From Pseudooceanicola sp. (GTDB lineage: Bacteria > Pseudomonadota > Alphaproteobacteria > Rhodobacterales > Rhodobacteraceae): DNA of 64,000 bases. The translations under genes and the position numbers were made by a program. The stretch is from positions 1 to 64,000 of the forward strand of contig NZ_JARGNH010000005.1 in NCBI RefSeq assembly GCF_029213205.1, given 5' to 3'. Under the pieces are notes generated by a model, which saw nothing but the letters and a program-made list of their open reading frames with translations, did not search any database and had not been told where the DNA came from. Below are positions 7,730-15,893 of this stretch, in pieces. Within the stretch, counting starts at the first letter, position 1; every line of letters begins with the position of its first letter.

Positions 7730-9127
7730 ATGAGCCACACTGATTTCGGCCTTCTCAAGGGGCAGCAACGCGGCAATTGGATCCGCCTGCGCACCATCAT
7801 CCTGCTGCGCTGGGGCGCGATTGTCGGGCAGCTTTCTGCACTGATCATGTCGGCGCAGATCTATCACCTGCAACAGGAATATGCCCTGTGCTTCCTGGTG
7901 GTCGGGGTGTCGGTGCTGGGCAATCTGATCGCCACCCTGGGGTTTCCCGAAAACAAGCGCCTGACCGAGGCCGAAAACCTGATGATGGTTCTGTTCGACC
8001 TGCTGCAGCTGACGCTGTTGCTTTATCTGACCGGCGGGCTGAACAACCCGTTTTCGATCCTGATTGTCGGGCCGGTGACGATTTCGGCGGCAGCATTGTC
8101 GTTGCGCTCGACCGTCTTTGTCGGCGCGGCGGCGATCATCGCCGTCACGCTGCTGGTGCCGTTTCATCTGCATTTGCTGACAGAGACCGGCGCGGTGCTG
8201 CGGGTGGCCGATCTGTTCCTGTTCGGCAATTGGCTGGCTATCGTCATCGCGGTGATCTTTTTGGGTGTCTATTCCCGCTGGATTGCCGCTGAAATGCACA
8301 ATATGTCCGATGCGCTTCAGGCGACGCAGATGGCGTTGGCGCGGGAACAAAAGCTGACCGACCTGGGCGGCGTTGTCGCGGCGGCGGCGCATGAGCTCGG
8401 CACGCCGCTGGCGACGATCAAGCTGACCGCATCCGAATTGATCGCCGATCTGGCCGAAAATCCCGAACTTCAGGACGACGCGCGGCTGATCGGCGAGCAG
8501 GCCGACCGCTGTCGCGATATCCTGCGTTCGATGGGGCGGGCGGGCAAAGAGGATCTGCACCTGTTGCAAGCGCCGGTCACGGCCGTGGTGCAAGAGGCCG
8601 CCGAGCCGCATCTGACCCGCGGCAAGACCCTCCATTTTGACGAGGGCCCGATGCCGGGCCATGACGGAGCGCAGCCGGTGATCCGGCGTCAGCCCGAGAT
8701 CATCCACGGGCTGCGCAACCTGATTCAGAACGCGGTGGATTTCGCCCGCGCCAATATCTGGATCGAAACCCGCTGGGGCGATGACACCATCACGGTGCGG
8801 ATCATGGATGACGGCCGGGGCTATTCGCCGCAGGTGATCGGCAGGATCGGTGATCCTTTCGTGCGGCGGCGGCGCGGTTCCGGCGATACCGGGCAGCGAC
8901 CGGAATATGAGGGCATGGGCCTCGGCCTGTTCATTGCCAAGACCCTGCTGGAACGCTCGGGCGCCGAACTGAGCTTTGCCAACGGGCCGGACAAGTATTC
9001 GGCGAGTGGCGAATTCGCGGATCGCAGCGGCGCGGTGATCGAGGTGGTCTGGCCGCGCGGGTTGATTGTTCCGCCGGCCAAAAGCGGGGATCAGCGGCTG
9101 GGCCAGAACCGCCGGATCGAGGCTTAG
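7730..9127 (+). CDS. regB: redox sensor histidine kinase RegB/PrrB/ActS
   Basis: A 465-residue inner-membrane kinase that phosphorylates RegA when the quinone pool is reduced. About six membrane segments occupy the first 185 residues and contain the GGLNNPF heptad known in this family as the ubiquinone-sensing motif. The phospho-acceptor is His221 in AAAHELGTPLATIK. Cys261 in EQADRCRDIL lies 40 residues later, the same spacing as the redox-active Cys265 after His225 in R. capsulatus RegB. The ATP domain (NLIQNAVDFA, MDDGRGY, GMGLGLFIAKTLL) is complete. ATG at 7730 is used because it begins the conserved protein; an upstream in-frame extension overlaps divergent senC. Confidence 0.95.
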   Translation: MSHTDFGLLKGQQRGNWIRLRTIILLRWGAIVGQLSALIMSAQIYHLQQEYALCFLVVGVSVLGNLIATLGFPENKRLTEAENLMMVLFDLLQLTLLLYLTGGLNNPFSILIVGPVTISAAALSLRSTVFVGAAAIIAVTLLVPFHLHLLTETGAVLRVADLFLFGNWLAIVIAVIFLGVYSRWIAAEMHNMSDALQATQMALAREQKLTDLGGVVAAAAHELGTPLATIKLTASELIADLAENPELQDDARLIGEQADRCRDILRSMGRAGKEDLHLLQAPVTAVVQEAAEPHLTRGKTLHFDEGPMPGHDGAQPVIRRQPEIIHGLRNLIQNAVDFARANIWIETRWGDDTITVRIMDDGRGYSPQVIGRIGDPFVRRRRGSGDTGQRPEYEGMGLGLFIAKTLLERSGAELSFANGPDKYSASGEFADRSGAVIEVVWPRGLIVPPAKSGDQRLGQNRRIEA

Positions 9128-9154
9128 GACCTCTTCGCGACCCTGCGTCGGCCT

Positions 9155-9174
9155 TTTGTTTACACTTTGTTTAC
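9155..9174 (+). promoter_or_regulatory. paired TTTGTTTAC direct repeat before the PAS gene
   Basis: Two identical 9-mers, TTTGTTTAC, begin at 9155 and 9166, exactly 11 bases apart, in the 99-base gap between regB and the PAS-protein gene. A related inverted piece (aagtaaac) lies near 9210. One-turn spacing and the low-GC look suggest a protein-binding site, but no regulator can be named. Confidence 0.3.
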
Positions 9175-9226
9175 CTCTGCCGACACAAAGTCGCGCCGCT
9201 GCAAGTAACAAGTAAACGGTGGGGGT

Positions 9227-10768
9227 ATGGGCGGTATTAACGCAGCAGAATTGGCGCTTGTCATATTGGTGAGCCTGGCTTCGGTCGCGATCACGCTGGT
9301 GATCGCGATATTTGCGGCGCGCTTTGGTTGGCTGAACACCGCGCCCGGCCCGGAGCCGGGACCGGATGAGGCGGATGAACCAATCGCCTTTCTGTTCCAG
9401 AACGGCGTGCTGAGCGATGCGAGCCCGCCAGGTCGGATATTGCTTGATCAGGGCCGGGCCGGGCTGAACGATTGGGACCGGCTAGCCGAGCTGCTGACGC
9501 CTCGGTTTTGCACGATGCCCGCGACCCTGCCCAACAATTGCAACCTGACCTGCCACAGCCGCGACCCCGGCGATACCGATCTGGTGAAAATCGAAGCCGC
9601 AGATGGCATCCTTCGACTGTCGGTGGTTGAGCCCTCGCCGATGACCGCCGCCGACCGGCACATGCAGCGATTACGGCAGATCGAGGAGAGCCGGTTGCGT
9701 GGCACCTTTGATCAAGCACCGTTTCTGATCTGGATTACCGATGCACTCGGCCAAGTGCAGTGGTCCAACGAGAGCTATCGCCGGTTTGCGCTGCGCGCCG
9801 AGGCCGGCCAGACTGACGCGATCCTCAGCACCGGGTTGGCCCTGCCGCGCAATCAGGATCCGGTGTCGGTGCGTGTGGAAACCTGTGCGCAAGAGACCGG
9901 ACAAACCGATCCGCAATGGTTCGACGTCACCGTGCAGCGTGCCAAGCATCATTGGTTGCACTATGCCACCAATGTCACCCCGATCATCCGCGTCAAAAAG
10001 ACCCAGCGCGGCTTTGTTCAGACCCTAACCAAGACTTTTGCCCTGTTGTCGATCGGGCTGTGCGTGTTTGACTGTGACCGCAGCCTGACCCTGTTCAACC
10101 CGGCGATGATCGATCTGACCGGACTAAAACCGGAATTCCTCAGTTCGAAACCGTCGCTGGCGGCGTTCTTTGATGCGCTGCGCGACCGGCAGGTGATGCC
10201 GGAGCCAAAGAATTATCTGGCCTGGCGCGATGCGATATCCGATCTCGACACCCGCGCCACCGCCGGGAATTTCCAGGAAACCTGGAGCCTGCCCGGCGGC
10301 GCCACCTATCGGGTCACCGGGCGCCCCTATCCGAACGGCGCCATCGCGTTTCTGTTCGAGAATATCAGCGCCGAAATCGGCGCCTCGCGACGGTTTCATG
10401 AATCCGTTCAGTTGGCGCAATCGGTGATGGATTCGGTCGAGGAATCGCTGGCGGTATTTTCGCGTCAGGGCCGTCTGGTGATGTGCAACGCCGCTTATCG
10501 GGCGTTGTGGAATACCGACACCGGCGCCAATGTCGGCGAGGTGACAATCCAGGACGCGACCCGAATCTGGCAGAAGGCGACACAGCCCAATCCGGCCTGG
10601 GGCGATGTCCGGGATTTCGTCGGCGCCTTTGGGCCACGCGCGGAATGGCAGGCCGATGCGCGGTTGGTCGACGGATCGGAATTGCACTGCCGGTTTGTGC
10701 CACTGAAGGACGGCGCGACGCTGGCCGGATTCAGCACGGTGTCGGAATATGCGACACAGCTTGGCTGA
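9227..10768 (+). CDS. membrane-anchored multi-PAS protein without a kinase domain
   Basis: A 513-residue protein with one N-terminal membrane helix (about residues 8-31). It then has PAS-like segments near residues 165-255 (LRGTFDQAPFLIWITD), 270-380 (LLSIGLCVFDCDRSLTLFNP) and 390-510 (VMDSVEESLAVFSRQGRLVMCNAAY). No HisKA, HATPase, GGDEF or EAL domain follows, so it cannot signal by itself. Lying directly after regB, it may act as an extra input or scaffold for that or another kinase; this is inference. An alternative reading is a degenerate sensor kinase that lost its catalytic end, but the stop falls cleanly before tsaE and no leftover kinase sequence is seen. Confidence 0.75.
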   Translation: MGGINAAELALVILVSLASVAITLVIAIFAARFGWLNTAPGPEPGPDEADEPIAFLFQNGVLSDASPPGRILLDQGRAGLNDWDRLAELLTPRFCTMPATLPNNCNLTCHSRDPGDTDLVKIEAADGILRLSVVEPSPMTAADRHMQRLRQIEESRLRGTFDQAPFLIWITDALGQVQWSNESYRRFALRAEAGQTDAILSTGLALPRNQDPVSVRVETCAQETGQTDPQWFDVTVQRAKHHWLHYATNVTPIIRVKKTQRGFVQTLTKTFALLSIGLCVFDCDRSLTLFNPAMIDLTGLKPEFLSSKPSLAAFFDALRDRQVMPEPKNYLAWRDAISDLDTRATAGNFQETWSLPGGATYRVTGRPYPNGAIAFLFENISAEIGASRRFHESVQLAQSVMDSVEESLAVFSRQGRLVMCNAAYRALWNTDTGANVGEVTIQDATRIWQKATQPNPAWGDVRDFVGAFGPRAEWQADARLVDGSELHCRFVPLKDGATLAGFSTVSEYATQLG

Positions 10769-10809
10769 TCAGCGCTTGCGAACCCCGTTCGCCAAACTAA
10801 TCTGGCGCC

Positions 10810-11280
10810 ATGGGGCAAATCCTGTGTGACATTCAACTCGACTCGCCAGAGGCGACCTGCGCTGTGGCCGTGACCCTCGGCCGCGTGCTGCGGCCTGGCG
10901 ACACGTTGTTGCTCGAAGGCGGGATCGGCGCGGGCAAAACCCATTTCGCCCGCTGCCTGATCCAGTCGCGCCAATCCACGATCGAGGACGTGCCATCGCC
11001 GACCTTCACCCTGGTTCAGACCTACGACGCTCCGGGCGGTGAGATCTGGCATGCCGACCTTTATCGGCTGACCCACCCGCGTGAGGTGATCGAGCTTGGC
11101 CTCGACGAAGCCTTTGAAACGGCGATCTGCCTGGTTGAATGGCCGGATCGGCTGGGCCAGTTGGTGCCGTCCGATGCGCTGACGCTGCAGTTCAGCCTGG
11201 CCGGTGAAACCGCGCGCAGGCTGGTGATCTCGGGCGAGGCGGCGCGCTGGCAACCGGCGTTGACGGAGGCTGGGCTTTAA
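10810..11280 (+). CDS. tsaE: tRNA threonylcarbamoyladenosine biosynthesis ATPase TsaE
   Basis: This 156-residue P-loop ATPase drives the TsaB-TsaD-TsaE complex that installs t6A at position 37 of ANN-decoding tRNAs. The Walker A loop is at residues 37-44 (GGIGAGKTHFAR). The switch region SPTFTLVQTY and the WHADLYRL motif are typical of the family. The tail VEWPDRLG is also conserved. Length is normal. Its stop codon overlaps the start of the next gene (TAATG), which places it first in an operon with the sugar kinase AmgK and MurU. The same association of tsaE with amgK/murU is seen in many Alphaproteobacteria. Confidence 0.93.
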   Translation: MGQILCDIQLDSPEATCAVAVTLGRVLRPGDTLLLEGGIGAGKTHFARCLIQSRQSTIEDVPSPTFTLVQTYDAPGGEIWHADLYRLTHPREVIELGLDEAFETAICLVEWPDRLGQLVPSDALTLQFSLAGETARRLVISGEAARWQPALTEAGL

Positions 11281-12299
11281 TGGAACGCAGCGAGCTTTGC
11301 GACCGCTTCCTGGCCGCCTCCGATCTGAGCGGTGCCACTCGGGTGCCGGTGTCCGGCGATGCCTCGAACCGGCGCTATGAACGGATCGTAGCGCCAGGCG
11401 GCCCTGTCATTCTGATGGATGCGCCGCCGGAAAAGGGCGAGGACGTGCGCCCGTTTGTGGAGATCGCAAACCATCTGCGCGGTCTCGGCCTGTCTGCGCC
11501 AAAGGTTCTGGCGGCAGAGACTGAAACCGGGTTTCTGCTGCTGGAAGATCTGGGTGACGACCTCTTTGCGCGGTTGCTGGCACCCGGGGTGGCGGTCGAC
11601 GACACGGATGAAAACAGACTCTACACCGCCGCAACCGACTTGTTGCTGATGCTGCGTGATGCGCCGCTGCCGCCAGGAATCGGCGGCTATGATCCGGCGC
11701 AGATGGCCGAGCTCGCAGCATTGATGTTTGACTGGTACCTGGCCGCCCCCCAGCCCGAGGCACGGCAGACCTTTGTCGCCGCGATGGGCGATGCCCTCAC
11801 CGAACATAGTGGCGACACGTCGGTTTTGGTGCTCAGGGATTATCACGCCGAAAACCTGATCTGGTTGCCGGATCGCACCGCGGAGGCGCGGGTCGGTCTG
11901 CTGGATTTCCAGGATGCATTGGCCGGGCATCCCGCCTATGATCTGGTGTCGCTGGTCCAGGACGCCCGGCGCGACGTGTCACCGGCACTGGAGCCGGAAT
12001 TGATCAGACACTATTGCAGGGCAAGTCACACAGATCAGGCCGAATTCGAGGCCGCCTATTTCCTGCTCGGCGCCCAGCGCAACCTCAGGATCCTCGGCGT
12101 GTTCGCGCGGCTTTGCCTCCGCGACAGCAAGCCGCATTACCTTGACCTGATGCCACGGGTCTGGGCCCATCTTGTCCGCGATCTGGCACATCCGGCGCTG
12201 GCCGACGTCGCGGCACTCCTCACCCCCATCCTGCCCGCGCCGACGCCCGCGCGTCTGGCTCAGTTGAGGTCGCTATGCGGAACCCGCCCGACAGCCTGA
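11280..12299 (+). CDS. amgK: N-acetylmuramate/N-acetylglucosamine kinase AmgK-like
   Basis: A 339-residue aminoglycoside-phosphotransferase-fold kinase. The Brenner-type catalytic motif is seen as LRDYHAENLIW (about residue 183), with the metal-binding LLDFQDALAGHPAYDL some 20 residues later. SGDASNRRYERI is the N-terminal nucleotide loop. In Pseudomonas AmgK phosphorylates the anomeric carbon of MurNAc and GlcNAc released from peptidoglycan, feeding MurU. The assignment rests mainly on the adjacent MurU-type nucleotidyltransferase gene, which overlaps by 25 bases. Other substrates for this kinase family are possible. Confidence 0.82.
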   Translation: MERSELCDRFLAASDLSGATRVPVSGDASNRRYERIVAPGGPVILMDAPPEKGEDVRPFVEIANHLRGLGLSAPKVLAAETETGFLLLEDLGDDLFARLLAPGVAVDDTDENRLYTAATDLLLMLRDAPLPPGIGGYDPAQMAELAALMFDWYLAAPQPEARQTFVAAMGDALTEHSGDTSVLVLRDYHAENLIWLPDRTAEARVGLLDFQDALAGHPAYDLVSLVQDARRDVSPALEPELIRHYCRASHTDQAEFEAAYFLLGAQRNLRILGVFARLCLRDSKPHYLDLMPRVWAHLVRDLAHPALADVAALLTPILPAPTPARLAQLRSLCGTRPTA

Positions 12300-12967
12300 T
12301 GATCTTTGCCGCCGGGTTCGGCACACGGATGGGTGCGCTGACCAGCGCGCGGCCAAAGCCCCTGGTTCGGGTCGCAGGCCGGGCGCTGATCGACCATGCG
12401 CTGGACGTGGCGGCGCCGATTGCGCCAGAGGTGATCGTGGTCAACACCCATTACCGCGCCGATCAGATGCAGGCGCATCTGGCCGGGCGTGGGGTGGTGA
12501 TTTCGCATGAGACGCCGGAGATCCTCGAGTCTGGCGGCGGGCTGCGCCAGGCCCTGCCGCTGCTCGGCGACGGGCCGGTGATGACGCTGAACAGCGATGT
12601 CGTCTGGGATCGAGCCAATCCGCTGACGCTGCTGCGTCAGGCCTGGGATCCTGCGCAGATGGACGCACTTTTGCTCTGTGTAGAGCCTGAAAATGCCATC
12701 GGACGGCGCGGCGGCGGTGACTTTTCCTGCGGGCCTGACGGGCGATTGGCACGCGGCGGGCCGGTGATCTACACCGGGGCGCAGATCATCGCGACCGGGA
12801 GTCTGGCCGGGGTCGATCAGCCGGTGTTCTCGCTCAACCTGATCTGGGATCAGATGATCGCGGCGGGGCGCTTGTTTGGCCTGACCTATCCAGGGCGTTG
12901 GTGCGATGTCGGCACGCCTGAGGGTATCGCGCTGGCCGAGGCGATGATCGCCGCTGCCGATGTTTAA
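12275..12967 (+). CDS. murU: nucleotidyltransferase, MurU-like
   Basis: A 230-residue NTP-transferase. The N-terminal FAAGFGTRMGALTSARPKPL motif is the nucleotide-binding signature with its Lys. TLNSDVVWD carries metal-binding Asp and WCDVGTPEG lies at the end. MurU turns MurNAc-1-phosphate into UDP-MurNAc, by-passing de novo synthesis and the fosfomycin target MurA. The start at 12275 has GAGG 7 bases upstream; a later ATG at 12299 would overlap the amgK stop as TGATG and also begins at the conserved block. Its own stop overlaps addB by eight bases. Confidence 0.83.
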   Translation: MRNPPDSLMIFAAGFGTRMGALTSARPKPLVRVAGRALIDHALDVAAPIAPEVIVVNTHYRADQMQAHLAGRGVVISHETPEILESGGGLRQALPLLGDGPVMTLNSDVVWDRANPLTLLRQAWDPAQMDALLLCVEPENAIGRRGGGDFSCGPDGRLARGGPVIYTGAQIIATGSLAGVDQPVFSLNLIWDQMIAAGRLFGLTYPGRWCDVGTPEGIALAEAMIAAADV

Positions 12968-15893
12968 GCCGCTGCCGTATCCGCGCCTGTTCGGCATGCC
13001 GCCGGGCGCGGATTTCCCCGCCGCGCTGGTGGCGCATCTGCAGGCGCAATACGCCGGACGCCCGCCGCAGGCGCTGGCCCGGGTGCGGCTGATCGTCAAC
13101 ACCCGTCGGATGGCACGGCGGATTCGCGACCTGTTCGATCGTGGCCCGGCGCTGCTGCTGCCCCGGATCGAATTGATCACTGACCTCGGCGCCACGTTAC
13201 ATGACGTCGACCTCGGACCGGCAGTGTCACCGCTGCGGCGTCGACTGGAACTGGCACAGCTGATCAGCGCCCTGCTTGAGGCCGAGCCTGACCTCGCCCC
13301 GCGTTCTGCGCTTTATGATCTGGCCGATAGCCTGGCGGCGGTGCTGAGCGAAATGCAGGGCGAAGGGGTGCCGCCCGAGGCGCTGGAACGGCTGGATGTC
13401 AGCGACCTCTCTGGCCATTGGGCGCGGGCGCTGAAGTTTCTGACCATTGCCCGCGGTTTTGAAGACGATGCCGGGCGCGGGCTGGACGGTGAGGCGCGAC
13501 AACGGCAGGTGATCGAACGGCTGACCGCCGAATGGGCCGAGGCCCCGCCCGCCGACCCGGTGATCCTGGCCGGGTCCACCGGGTCACGCGGCACCACCTT
13601 TCTGTTCATGCAGGCGGTGGCGCGGCTGCCACGCGGTGCGGTGGTGCTGCCTGGCTTTGATGCGACCATGCCCGCGCCGGCCTGGGACACGCTGAACGAC
13701 CCGCTGACCGGTGAGGATCACCCGCAATTCCGCTTTGCGAGGGTCTTGCAGGCGCTGGATATGAGCGCCGATCAGGTCTTGCCCTGGCCCGGTGCCACGG
13801 CGCCGGTGCCGTCGCGAAACCGGGTGATCTCTCTGGCGCTGCGGCCGGCCCCGGTGACCCATCAATGGCTGCGCGAAGGGCCGAAGCTGACCGATATCGA
13901 CGCGGCAATGCAGGCGGTGACTTTGATCGAGGCGCCCTCGGCCCGCGCCGAGGCGTTAAGCATCGCGCTGCGCCTGCGGCAGGCGGTCGAAGATGGCCAG
14001 ACCGCCGCGCTGATCACCCCGGACCGGATGCTGACCCGACAGGTCGCCGCGACGCTTGACGCCTGGGACATCGTGCCGGATGATTCCGCCGGGCAGCCGC
14101 CTCAATTGTCGCCACCCGGCCGATTGCTGCGCCACGTCGCCAGCCTGTTTGCCCGCCGCCTGACCACCGAGGCGCTGCTGACCCTGCTGAAACACCCGCT
14201 GACCCATTCCGGCGGGGATCGTGGGCCGCATATGCTGATGACCCGGGCGCTTGAGCTCGAACTGCGCCGCAACGGGCCACCGCATCCGACCGCCCACGAT
14301 ATTCAGCGCTTTGCCGAGGGCCGGAAAGAGCCGATCGCCGGGCCCTGGGCCGATTGGGTTTGCGAGACGGTCCTGGGCCAATTCGACCCCGAGGCCGCGC
14401 CGCTGCCGGATCGCGTTACGGCCCATGTCGATCTGGCCAACCGGATCGCCGCCGGACATGCCAGCACGGATGCCAAAGAGCTGTGGGCTGACGCCGCCGG
14501 ACGGTGCGCCGCCGACGTTATGGCGGCCCTGGCCCGCGAGGCGCCCTATGGTGGATCGCTCTCGGCGCTGGATTATGAGACCCTATTCAACGGGGTTCTG
14601 GCCGATGGCGAGCTGCGCGAACCGGATCGCGGCCATCCCGGCGTGTTGATCTGGGGCACTTTGGAAGCGCGGGTTCAGGGCGCTGATCTGGTGATCCTTG
14701 GCGGGCTGAATGACGGGTCCTGGCCGGAATTGCCGCCGCCCGATCCCTGGCTGAACCGGGATATGCGGCACCGCGCCGGGCTGCTGCTGCCCGAGCGTCG
14801 CATTGGATTGTCGGCGCATGATTTCCAACAGGCGATTGCGGCCTCCGAGGTTTGGCTGACCCGCTCGGTGCGCTCCAAAGACGCGGAAACCGTGCCATCG
14901 CGCTGGATCAGCCGGTTGACCAACCTGCTGGCCGGGTTGGAGGCCGGGCAAGCGCCGCTGGCGGGAATGCGTCAGCGCGGCGCCAGTTGGCTGCGCCTGG
15001 CCAGGGCCTATGAGGCCGCGCCACGCATCGACCCGGCGCCGCGCCCGGCCCCCTGCCCGCCCGACGCGGCGCGTCCACGGCAATTGTCGGTGACCGAGAT
15101 TCAGCGCCTGGTCCGCGACCCTTACGCGATCTACGCCCGCCGTATCCTGCGGCTGCAACCGCTGGACCCGCTGATGGCCGAACCCGACGCAAGGTTGCGC
15201 GGCACCGTGTTGCACCGGGTTCTGGAGAATTTTGTCGCCAACACCCTCGATGATCCCGCCGCGCAGACCCGCGACCGCTTGCTGGCGATTTGCGCCGAGG
15301 TTCTGAGCGAGGACGTGCCCTGGCCCGAGGCGCGGCTGATGTGGCAGGCGCGGCTGGCGCGGGTTACCGACGGATTTCTTGCCGACGAGGCACGGCGCCA
15401 GGATCTGGCCCGCCCGACAGGATTTGAACGCAAGGGCCGGGCCGAGATAGCCGGGCTGGATTTCACCCTCACCGCCAAGGCCGACCGGATCGACCTCGAC
15501 GCTGCCGGGAACGCCCGGATTTACGATTACAAGACCGGCAAACCGCCCAGCGCCAAAGAGCAGGAACTCTTTGATCGGCAGCTGCTGCTGTCCGCCGCCA
15601 TTGCCGAGCGTGGCGGCTTTGACGGCTTTGGACCGCTGCCGGTCGCGGCGGCGGTCTATATCGGGCTGGGCGCCGCGGCGGCGGGTGAGACGCCCGCGCT
15701 GCTGGATCAGATCTCCGCCGGGCAGGCCTGGGAGGATTTTGTGACCCTGATCCAGGCCTATCGCCGTGAAACCCAAGGGTTCACCTCGCGCCGGATGATG
15801 TTCAAGAAGGATCAGGTCGGGGATTACGACCAGCTCGCCCGCTTTGGCGAATGGGATGCCACCACCACGCCAGACCGGAGGCCGGTGCGATGA
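12960..15893 (+). CDS. addB: double-strand break repair protein AddB
   Basis: A 977-residue subunit of the AddAB helicase-nuclease, the alphaproteobacterial counterpart of RecBCD. It contains a degenerate helicase half (VNTRRMARRIRDLFD, the VLPGFD region) and a C-terminal RecB-type nuclease: GTVLHRVLENF, KADRIDLD, then YDYKTGKPPSAKEQ with the catalytic Asp and Lys. No cysteine set for the Fe-S cluster of firmicute AddB was recognised, as is usual for the alphaproteobacterial form. The gene begins inside the end of murU and its stop overlaps the addA start (ATGA), so AddB and AddA are made together. Confidence 0.93.
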   Translation: MFKPLPYPRLFGMPPGADFPAALVAHLQAQYAGRPPQALARVRLIVNTRRMARRIRDLFDRGPALLLPRIELITDLGATLHDVDLGPAVSPLRRRLELAQLISALLEAEPDLAPRSALYDLADSLAAVLSEMQGEGVPPEALERLDVSDLSGHWARALKFLTIARGFEDDAGRGLDGEARQRQVIERLTAEWAEAPPADPVILAGSTGSRGTTFLFMQAVARLPRGAVVLPGFDATMPAPAWDTLNDPLTGEDHPQFRFARVLQALDMSADQVLPWPGATAPVPSRNRVISLALRPAPVTHQWLREGPKLTDIDAAMQAVTLIEAPSARAEALSIALRLRQAVEDGQTAALITPDRMLTRQVAATLDAWDIVPDDSAGQPPQLSPPGRLLRHVASLFARRLTTEALLTLLKHPLTHSGGDRGPHMLMTRALELELRRNGPPHPTAHDIQRFAEGRKEPIAGPWADWVCETVLGQFDPEAAPLPDRVTAHVDLANRIAAGHASTDAKELWADAAGRCAADVMAALAREAPYGGSLSALDYETLFNGVLADGELREPDRGHPGVLIWGTLEARVQGADLVILGGLNDGSWPELPPPDPWLNRDMRHRAGLLLPERRIGLSAHDFQQAIAASEVWLTRSVRSKDAETVPSRWISRLTNLLAGLEAGQAPLAGMRQRGASWLRLARAYEAAPRIDPAPRPAPCPPDAARPRQLSVTEIQRLVRDPYAIYARRILRLQPLDPLMAEPDARLRGTVLHRVLENFVANTLDDPAAQTRDRLLAICAEVLSEDVPWPEARLMWQARLARVTDGFLADEARRQDLARPTGFERKGRAEIAGLDFTLTAKADRIDLDAAGNARIYDYKTGKPPSAKEQELFDRQLLLSAAIAERGGFDGFGPLPVAAAVYIGLGAAAAGETPALLDQISAGQAWEDFVTLIQAYRRETQGFTSRRMMFKKDQVGDYDQLARFGEWDATTTPDRRPVR

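Noticed and set aside
7682-9211. 509-codon minus-strand frame opposite regB
   Set aside because: Shadow of RegB; composition is Gln/Arg/His-rich with no recognisable domain.
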